Below, one piece after another: positions 7,027-11,791 of a stretch of 11,791 nucleotides of DNA. The DNA is taken from contig RGQW01000040.1 of the NCBI GenBank assembly GCA_010029945.1, positions 1-11,791 of the forward strand. The letters run 5' to 3'. This DNA comes from Actinomycetota bacterium (lineage in GTDB: Bacteria; Actinomycetota; Actinomycetes; S36-B12). Below the pieces are notes generated by a model. It saw only the letters and a program-made list of their open reading frames with translations. It had not been told where the DNA came from and did no database searches. Positions within the stretch are counted from its first letter, which is position 1. Each line of letters starts with the position of its first letter. The position numbers and the translations under genes are program-made.

Positions 7027-7554
7027 TCACAGTCCGGCCGATCGGGTTTCGCCCAGTCGTGCCAGGCGGTCTCTGAGATCGGCGGCGACCTGCGGTTCGA
7101 GTCCAGGAATAGATGCGTCGGTGGTGGCAGCCGCCGTGTGGAGTTGAACGGTCGTGACCCCGAGTGCTCGATCGATTGGCCCGGCCTTGACGTCAACGAG
7201 TTGCATGCGCCCGTAGGGAACGATGACCAGACGTCGGAACAGGATTCCGCTGGAGACCAGAAGGTCATCTCCTCGTTCGCAGTAGGCATACGAGCGCACC
7301 CGTCGGCCGATGAGCCACCACCCCCACAGCAGACCGATCAGTGCAGCGACAGCAATCACCACGGACACCCAGGTGACTACCCCCAGCAGCGCGAGGACTC
7401 CGAGCACGATCGCAGTGATCGGTACCAGCGACACGACAAGGACAATGCGGCGAGCTGTGACCAGCCGCGGTGACACCGGCACCCAGTGATCGCCCTCGTG
7501 ATCGGAGGTGAAAGCGGTCGCGGTGTCCATGGAAGGCATTGAACCAGCGATCAC
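7027..7554 (-). CDS. Small PH (bPH2/DUF304) domain membrane protein, YdbS-like
   Basis: 175 residues from GTG 7554. Seen: two membrane segments (about 37-59 and 63-82), then one bPH2 domain (88-168) with LLVSSGILFRRLVIVPYGRMQ (98-118), the family core, and VQLHTAAATTDASIPGL (136-152). This is the standard partner of YdbT-like proteins, which usually sit directly downstream, as here. GTG 7554 overlaps the fbiA stop in GTGA (7554-7551), suggesting coupling; ATG 7539 and ATG 7530 are in-frame alternatives, and none has a clear Shine-Dalgarno site. The pair probably forms one membrane complex; ligand and function are unknown. Confidence 0.87.
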   Translation of the reverse strand: MIAGSMPSMDTATAFTSDHEGDHWVPVSPRLVTARRIVLVVSLVPITAIVLGVLALLGVVTWVSVVIAVAALIGLLWGWWLIGRRVRSYAYCERGDDLLVSSGILFRRLVIVPYGRMQLVDVKAGPIDRALGVTTVQLHTAAATTDASIPGLEPQVAADLRDRLARLGETRSAGL

Positions 7555-8570
7555 GGGGTCGAGCGCAGGTGAGAGGCAAGGTCCAACGTCTCGGCAGCCA
7601 TGGCGGCCGTCGCGTCGAGATCGGTCATCAGCAACGGAACGGCCCGAGCGGTGATACCTGCCTCCTCGATGACCGGTGTCGAAGTGGCGTCGGAGGTGTC
7701 CACAAGCCAGCCGTCCAGCAGACCGCCACTCGTGCGAGCGCCGTAGTGCTGAGCCACGGCTGCGGCGGTGGTCTCGATTCCGCTGGCTCGAAGACAGGCA
7801 TCGGTCATGCCTCGGACCGGAGCGCCGGAGATGATGGGGCTAACGCCGACCACGGGGGCCGTGGCCGCGCGAATCTCGTCCGCGAGTCCGGGCACCGCGA
7901 GGATCGTTCCGATCGAGACGATCGGGTTACTGGGAGGAAGGACGATGACATCGGCGTTGCGCAGAGCATCCACGACTCCCGGAGCCGGTGTCGCCTCTTC
8001 GATTCCCACGATGACGAACCGGCGCGCCGGCAGTGATGCCCGATAGCGAATCCACCACTCTTGAAAGTGGAGGGCGATATCCGTCCCCGGGTTGTCCGGA
8101 TCATCGACGATGACGTGCGTCTCGGCGCGGTCATCGGTCATGGGGATGAGGTGGACTCCGGGTTGCCAGCGTTCGCACAATGCCTCGGTCACGCGGGAGA
8201 GCGGGTAGCCCGCGTTCAGGCTCGTCGTTCTCACCAGATGCGTCCCGATATCTCGGTCACCGAGTCCGAACCATGTGGGCTCGACCCCGTACGCGGTGAG
8301 CTCTTCCTTGGCGTGGAATGTCTCGTCGAGGCGGCCCCAGCCACGCTCGGGGTCGATTCCCTCTCCGAGGGTGTACATCACGGTGTCCAGATCGGGGCAC
8401 ACCCGCAGCCCGTGGATCCAGATGTCGTCCCCGGTATTGCCGATCACGGTTATCTCGGTGCCTTCGATTTCGCGTTGTACAGAATCGTCGGTGACCCGCT
8501 GAACGTGGTGACGAAGTCCGCGAAGGAAGCGCGCGCCACCGATTCCCCCGGCGAGAGCGGTGATGCGCAT
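7551..8570 (-). CDS. fbiA: FbiA, 2-phospho-L-lactate / phosphoenolpyruvate transferase of F420 biosynthesis (CofD family)
   Basis: 339 residues, full length. FbiA joins the deazaflavin Fo to a phospho-three-carbon unit (PEP-derived in mycobacteria, giving dehydro-F420-0). It is collinear with M. tuberculosis Rv3261 throughout. Seen: ITALAGGIGGARFLRGL (3-19), the nucleotide-binding Gly-rich start; IGNTGDDIWIHGLRVCPDLDTVMY, with the Asp that binds metal and substrate; ERGWGRLDETFHA; WFGLGDRDIGTHLVRT; MTDDRAETHV; LPPSNPIVSIGTILAVPG; GVSPIISG; QHYGAR. ATG 8570 was chosen because the Gly-rich core follows at once, as in homologues; an in-frame TTG at 8582 would add four residues. First gene of the fbiA-PH-PH-fbiB unit, divergent from whiB2. 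Which phospho-acid it uses cannot be told, but the fbiB reduction step matters only if it is PEP. Confidence 0.95.
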   Translation of the reverse strand: MRITALAGGIGGARFLRGLRHHVQRVTDDSVQREIEGTEITVIGNTGDDIWIHGLRVCPDLDTVMYTLGEGIDPERGWGRLDETFHAKEELTAYGVEPTWFGLGDRDIGTHLVRTTSLNAGYPLSRVTEALCERWQPGVHLIPMTDDRAETHVIVDDPDNPGTDIALHFQEWWIRYRASLPARRFVIVGIEEATPAPGVVDALRNADVIVLPPSNPIVSIGTILAVPGLADEIRAATAPVVGVSPIISGAPVRGMTDACLRASGIETTAAAVAQHYGARTSGGLLDGWLVDTSDATSTPVIEEAGITARAVPLLMTDLDATAAMAAETLDLASHLRSTP

Positions 8571-8712
8571 CCGTGCATCCAACCATTGCGGCGTCGCTTG
8601 CCCTCTGAGGGAGATCCGCCAGACGGGCCGACGGGATTACCCGAATAACGGTGGTTTTGGGTTCATGAAAAGGGCATATGGGGCAAAAAGATCACCAATG
8701 TGAGGATCGGGC

Positions 8713-8741
8713 TTGACGAAGACGAACTACACCCCTGTAAT
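8713..8741 (+). promoter_or_regulatory. Predicted housekeeping-type promoter of whiB2
   Basis: TTGACG (8713-8718), a 17-nt spacer, then TGTAAT (8736-8741). Each box differs from the consensus (TTGACA, TATAAT) at one base and the spacing is optimal. Transcription would begin near 8748, leaving a leader of about 50 nt before the GTG start at 8797. It is the strongest promoter-like sequence in the window. Confidence 0.65.
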
Positions 8742-8752
8742 ACACCCCGTAA
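8728..8752. repeat. Tandem operator-like repeat over the whiB2 -10 region
   Basis: Unit 1 is TACACCCCTGTAA (8728-8740) and unit 2 is TACACCCCGTAA (8741-8752); they abut and differ by one T. Unit 1 also contains the dyad TACA-CCCC-TGTA, and unit 2 the shorter dyad TAC-ACCCC-GTA. The repeat covers the spacer end, the -10 box and the likely start of transcription, as expected of a repressor or autoregulatory site. Confidence 0.55.
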
Positions 8753-8796
8753 GCGCGTTCACTAGAGCGTGAGCCGGGGGTCGAGGAGGGTCCTGC

Positions 8797-9072
8797 GTGT
8801 CCGAGCGAGAAACGATCGCGGAGTTGGCGCTCCTTCCACTGTCCGACGTCGAAGAACTCGCCTGGCAAGAGCAGGCACTGTGCGCACAGACCGATCCCGA
8901 AGCTTTCTTCCCGGAAAAGGGCGGCAGCACGCGGGAAGCCAAGCGGGTCTGCCTGTCGTGCGATGTGCGCAACGACTGCCTGGAGTACGCACTCGCCAAC
9001 GACGAGCGGTTTGGCATCTGGGGCGGCCTGTCCGAGCGGGAACGCCGCCGGTTGAAGAAGCGCGCCGTCTGA
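8797..9072 (+). CDS. whiB2: WhiB2-type iron-sulfur transcription regulator
   Basis: 91 residues. WhiB proteins bind a [4Fe-4S] cluster and the principal sigma factor to regulate transcription; WhiB2/WhmD/WhiB governs septation and cell division in mycobacteria and sporulation septation in Streptomyces. Seen: the four cluster cysteines Cys29, Cys52, Cys55 and Cys61 in the C-x(22)-C-x2-C-x5-C pattern, the GIWGG turn (73-77), and a basic C-terminal tail, ERRRLKKR, for DNA contact. Its position beside fbiA matches M. tuberculosis Rv3260c (whiB2). GTG 8797 is supported by the strong Shine-Dalgarno site GAGGAGGG (8783-8790), 6 nt upstream. The promoter and tandem repeat upstream suggest tight, perhaps self-directed control. 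The subtype is assigned from context and sequence together; no residue is missing. Confidence 0.94.
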   Translation: MSERETIAELALLPLSDVEELAWQEQALCAQTDPEAFFPEKGGSTREAKRVCLSCDVRNDCLEYALANDERFGIWGGLSERERRRLKKRAV

Positions 9073-9074
9073 TT

Positions 9075-9087
9075 CCACCGCTGGTGG
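9075..9087 (+). other. Short hairpin between whiB2 and the glycosyltransferase gene
   Basis: CCACC-GCT-GGTGG: a perfect 5-bp stem with a 3-nt loop, starting 2 nt after the whiB2 stop and ending 16 nt before the next GTG. There is no T-tract. It might protect the whiB2 transcript's 3' end or weaken read-through, or it may be chance in GC-rich DNA. Confidence 0.25.
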
Positions 9088-9103
9088 GCCGTACTCTGAC
9101 CTG

Positions 9104-11791
9104 GTGACCGAGCCTGCTTCCCCTGGCGTCGCCGATGACGACGTATCCGGTGAACCCAGCGCTGACTCGGAGTGGGATGCCTTCACCGACAGTCTGATCC
9201 TTGACACTGGGTTTCCCTCCCGCGAGCACTTCGTCACCGCCATCGTCGTCAGTCACGATGGAGAGGTCTGGCTGCCGGCGGTCTTGACCACGCTCGCTCG
9301 CCAAACACGCCCGGTGAACTTGGTTGTCGGTGTCGACAACGCCTCACAGGATTCGAGCGCGGCTGTGCTCCGGGAGTCACTAGGAGACGACGCTGTCATC
9401 GAGCGTGAGGTCAACGACGGTTTCGGGTCGGCCGCCGCGGCCGGCTTCGCATCCGTCGCTGCCCGGCAACCAGCCTTGCCCGACGACGTCGTCCGATGGG
9501 TATGGCTCCTGCACGACGACAGCGCGCCCGACCCCACGTGCCTGGAGCGGTTGTTGCAGACGGCGGACGAGCACCCGTCCGCGGATGTCCTCGGCCCGAA
9601 GATTCTCGGCTGGCACGACCGCCGACTCCTCCTTGAAGTCGGGGTCAGCATTGACGGTGACGGGCGGCGCGTGACGGGACTGGAGCGACGCGAACACGAC
9701 CAGGGGCAGCACGACGGCGTTCGTGATGTCCTGGCCGTCAGTTCCGCAGGAATGCTGATCAGGCAGGACGTCTGGGAGGAGCTAGCCGGCTTCGACCCTC
9801 ACCTTCCCTTGTATCGGGATGACGTGGACTTTTGCTGGCGGGTTCACCGTGCCGGTGGTCGAGTGCTGGTGGCCGCGGATGCTGTCCTTCACCACCGAGA
9901 GGCGTCGGCGCATGGCCGTCGCCAGGTCCACGACGGCGATGCCCGTCCGCATCGCGCGGACCGAGAAGCCGCCATTCGGGTGCTGTTGACCCACGCCACG
10001 ACGGTCGGGATGTTCTTTGTTGGCTTACGCCTGCTGATCGGCAGCGCCATCCGAGCGCTGACCTATCTCGTCGGCAAGGACTTTGCGGCTGCACGGGATG
10101 AAGTGAGCGCGCAATTCGCCGTGCTGGCGAAACCTCGCCGTGTGACGGCATCTCGATCACTGGTCTCCCGATCGAGTGTCGAACCGGCATCGGTGGCCCG
10201 ATCACTTCGACCGACCTCGGTCGACCAGTTGCGTGACGTTGGCGAGGCCGTCGGGGGTCTACTGACCACCAGTTCAGCGACCGGCCCGACGAGTGTCAGT
10301 GCCCTGGAATCCGGACCGATTGACGACGAGGCCGCGTACCTGCCGGACGACTCCTCCGGAGTTCTTCGCCGTGTTCTCCTGGCTCCCGGCGTTGTCGCGA
10401 CCATGGCTTTGTTGGTCGTGGCCGCCATCGCGACCCGTGGCCTGTGGTGGGGCGAGGGCGTACTGCAAGGCGGTGCACTTCTTCCCGTCCCCGAAGGAGC
10501 CCGCGATGTCTGGGCGTCATACACGCGCGCCTGGCATGACGTCGGTCCCGGGTCGAACACACCCTCGGCACCGTTCCTCATCGTGGTGGGGATCGTGGCC
10601 ACGGTGCTGTTCGGTAATCCCGACTGGGCGATGAACGTGCTCGTACTTCTTGCGGCGCCCATTGCCGGCTGGAGCGCCTACGTCGCGACGCGGGGAATGC
10701 TGACGAGCAAGGTGATCCGGGCGTGGATGGCCGTCACGTACGCGCTGTTGCCGGCGATGACCGGCGCCTTCGCGCAGGGGCGCGTCGGGACGTTGATCAC
10801 CGCTATCGCTTTGCCGTTCGCGATTCGCTCTGGTTTTCGTCTGTCGCGTCGCACAGGCACCATGCGTCGAGCGGCGGGGACGGGCTTGTTGATGTCCGTG
10901 ATCCTTGCCGCCACCCCGGCGGTCTGGGTGGTGGCTCTCGGTTGCGCAGTGATCGCCTCGATTGTGGCCATCCGTCGTTGGGGACCCGATGCGTGGGCGA
11001 TCATTACACGGTTCGCCATCGCGATAGTGGTGCCGTTGCTCGTCCTGATGCCCTGGACCGTGCATCTGATCACCAATCCGGCACTGTTCTTCGTCGAGCC
11101 AGGACTGAACATCCCGGGGATCATCGATCCCAACCTGCGGCCCCTTGATGTGCTGCTGCTGCATCCCGGCGGACCGGGGATGAACCCGCTCCTGGTGACC
11201 GCTGGACTCGTTTTCGCGGCTTTCCTCGCGTTGTTCCGACGCGACACGGCGGGCTACGTGAGTGCGTGGTGGGTCGTGGTGGTACTCGCGATGGCGATGG
11301 GAGTAGTCCAGTCCACGATCACCGTTCTTCCCCCCGGGGCAGAAGTCCCCGCGCAGCCGTGGCCCGGACCGATGACGCTGGTGATGGGCCTGGCCATGAT
11401 TGCCGCGTGCGGCATCGGTGTCGACGGTCTGCGACAACGCTTCGCGGGGCAGAGTTTCACTCTCGGACAGCCACTGGCCGCCATCGGACTCGTTGCAGCC
11501 GCGTTGACGCCGGTCGCGGCGGCCGTCTGGTGGATCCCCGCGAACGATGACGTTGTCCAGCGTGCACCGCGTCTGGATGTGCCGGCATTCGTCGCAGCCG
11601 AGGCCGATGGTCCGCAAGCCCCGCGAACGTTGGTCTTGACCGATAACGGAGAAGGGGAGGTCCGCTACATGCTCATCGGCGGATCGGCCCTGACGTTGGG
11701 ATCGGCCGAGACGATGCCTGAACCGGAGGTGTGGGAGCCGATCGACGACTTCGTTTCGGCGTTGGCGTCTGGTCGCGGCGGCGGGGAAGTA
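9104..11791 (+). CDS. Glycosyltransferase family 2 fused to a large polytopic membrane domain (runs off right edge)
   Basis: 896 codons are visible, open to the edge with no stop. The N-terminal cytosolic GT-A domain (about 42-270) should transfer an activated sugar to an envelope acceptor: VTAIVVSHDG (44-53), NDGFGSAAAAGF (104-115), the nucleotide-metal motif LHDDSAPDP (136-144), the acceptor-side SSAGMLIR (213-220), and RDDVDFCWRVHRAGG (238-252). A first membrane stretch follows (about 296-323), then a low-complexity Ser/Thr/Val linker (340-415), and from about residue 422 many hydrophobic segments (roughly 425-443, 489-503, 510-529, 541-555, 560-576, 593-622, 633-650, 697-711, 720-742, 756-772, 791-810). 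The external stretch AWHDVGPGSNTPSAP (476-490) resembles loops of actinobacterial arabinosyl/mannosyl-type membrane proteins. GTG 9104 is used since the next in-frame ATG is at residue 217; no clear Shine-Dalgarno site is seen. Such two-part proteins occur in actinobacteria. Donor and acceptor are unknown. Confidence 0.9.
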   Translation, partial: MTEPASPGVADDDVSGEPSADSEWDAFTDSLILDTGFPSREHFVTAIVVSHDGEVWLPAVLTTLARQTRPVNLVVGVDNASQDSSAAVLRESLGDDAVIEREVNDGFGSAAAAGFASVAARQPALPDDVVRWVWLLHDDSAPDPTCLERLLQTADEHPSADVLGPKILGWHDRRLLLEVGVSIDGDGRRVTGLERREHDQGQHDGVRDVLAVSSAGMLIRQDVWEELAGFDPHLPLYRDDVDFCWRVHRAGGRVLVAADAVLHHREASAHGRRQVHDGDARPHRADREAAIRVLLTHATTVGMFFVGLRLLIGSAIRALTYLVGKDFAAARDEVSAQFAVLAKPRRVTASRSLVSRSSVEPASVARSLRPTSVDQLRDVGEAVGGLLTTSSATGPTSVSALESGPIDDEAAYLPDDSSGVLRRVLLAPGVVATMALLVVAAIATRGLWWGEGVLQGGALLPVPEGARDVWASYTRAWHDVGPGSNTPSAPFLIVVGIVATVLFGNPDWAMNVLVLLAAPIAGWSAYVATRGMLTSKVIRAWMAVTYALLPAMTGAFAQGRVGTLITAIALPFAIRSGFRLSRRTGTMRRAAGTGLLMSVILAATPAVWVVALGCAVIASIVAIRRWGPDAWAIITRFAIAIVVPLLVLMPWTVHLITNPALFFVEPGLNIPGIIDPNLRPLDVLLLHPGGPGMNPLLVTAGLVFAAFLALFRRDTAGYVSAWWVVVVLAMAMGVVQSTITVLPPGAEVPAQPWPGPMTLVMGLAMIAACGIGVDGLRQRFAGQSFTLGQPLAAIGLVAAALTPVAAAVWWIPANDDVVQRAPRLDVPAFVAAEADGPQAPRTLVLTDNGEGEVRYMLIGGSALTLGSAETMPEPEVWEPIDDFVSALASGRGGGEV

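Larger units (their letters stand above)
8571..8796. promoter_or_regulatory. Divergent intergenic region between fbiA and whiB2
   Basis: 226 bp with a lower-GC core at about 8636-8700. The whiB2 side carries a good promoter (8713-8741) and a tandem repeat (8728-8752). The fbiA side (minus) holds two small dyads near its start: CCCTC-TGA-GAGGG type around 8602-8612 and CGGG-ATTA-CCCG around 8632-8643, either of which could fold in the fbiA leader or bind a regulator. I found no convincing -35/-10 pair for fbiA on the minus strand. Confidence 0.5.

Noticed and set aside
7020..7289. Upstream extension of the large PH protein to 7289
   Set aside because: It is an off-frame reading of the small PH gene; ATG 7019 follows that gene's stop by 7 nt and fits operon spacing.
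10517..11617. Minus-strand open frame of 366 codons at the right end
   Set aside because: It is antisense to the glycosyltransferase's membrane domain and its His/Arg/Asp-rich translation has no family resemblance.
1..11791. Mobile element, prophage, defence system or CRISPR array
   Set aside because: No transposase, integrase, terminal repeats, spaced direct repeats or nuclease-like genes were seen; every long coding frame belongs to an envelope, F420, PH-domain, TIGR03089 or WhiB family.

Overview
The window reads as chromosomal DNA from a high-GC Gram-positive bacterium (Actinomycetota). The evidence is a WhiB-family iron-sulfur regulator, coenzyme F420 genes of actinobacterial type (fbiA, and a two-domain fbiB), a TIGR03089-family protein, a LytR-CpsA-Psr (LCP) cell-wall ligase, many GTG starts and G/C-rich third codon positions. 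The gene order whiB2 / fbiA / fbiB / sugar-1-phosphate nucleotidyltransferase / LCP plus TIGR03089 recalls the Mycobacterium tuberculosis Rv3260c-Rv3268 neighbourhood, but with extra genes inserted. I cannot place it below phylum.

Left part (1-2756): the N-terminal 187 codons of a minus-strand LCP protein run off the left edge. It diverges from a secreted SpoIID/LytB-domain protein (798-2756, +) that carries two tandem C-terminal beta-type modules. The 234-bp gap between them holds a perfect 7-1-7 palindrome and a weak ECF-like promoter match. Middle (2753-4485): a TIGR03089 protein (-) overlaps the SpoIID gene tail to tail by 4 bp. At its 5' end it abuts a divergent NDP-sugar pyrophosphorylase (mannose-1-phosphate guanylyltransferase type, +) whose essential N-terminal GGxGT loop is missing. 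Right of this (4495-8570, -) is a tightly packed unit read fbiA, small PH-domain membrane protein, large triple-PH-domain membrane protein, fbiB, with GTGA and ATGA stop/start overlaps. FbiB appears to have lost about 110 internal residues. Right end (8797-11791, +): whiB2, with a good promoter overlapped by a tandem operator-like repeat, then a large glycosyltransferase-2/polytopic membrane protein that runs off the right edge.

Functionally the window mixes cell-envelope construction (LCP ligase, sugar-nucleotide synthesis, membrane glycosyltransferase, SpoIID-type peptidoglycan enzyme, a division-linked WhiB) with F420 cofactor biosynthesis. The points most worth a second look are the two PH-domain proteins embedded between fbiA and fbiB, the two apparent deletions (in the pyrophosphorylase and in fbiB), and the tandem TACACCCC repeat over the whiB2 promoter. 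I see no mobile element, CRISPR array, tRNA or rRNA, and no gene-free stretch longer than 300 bases.
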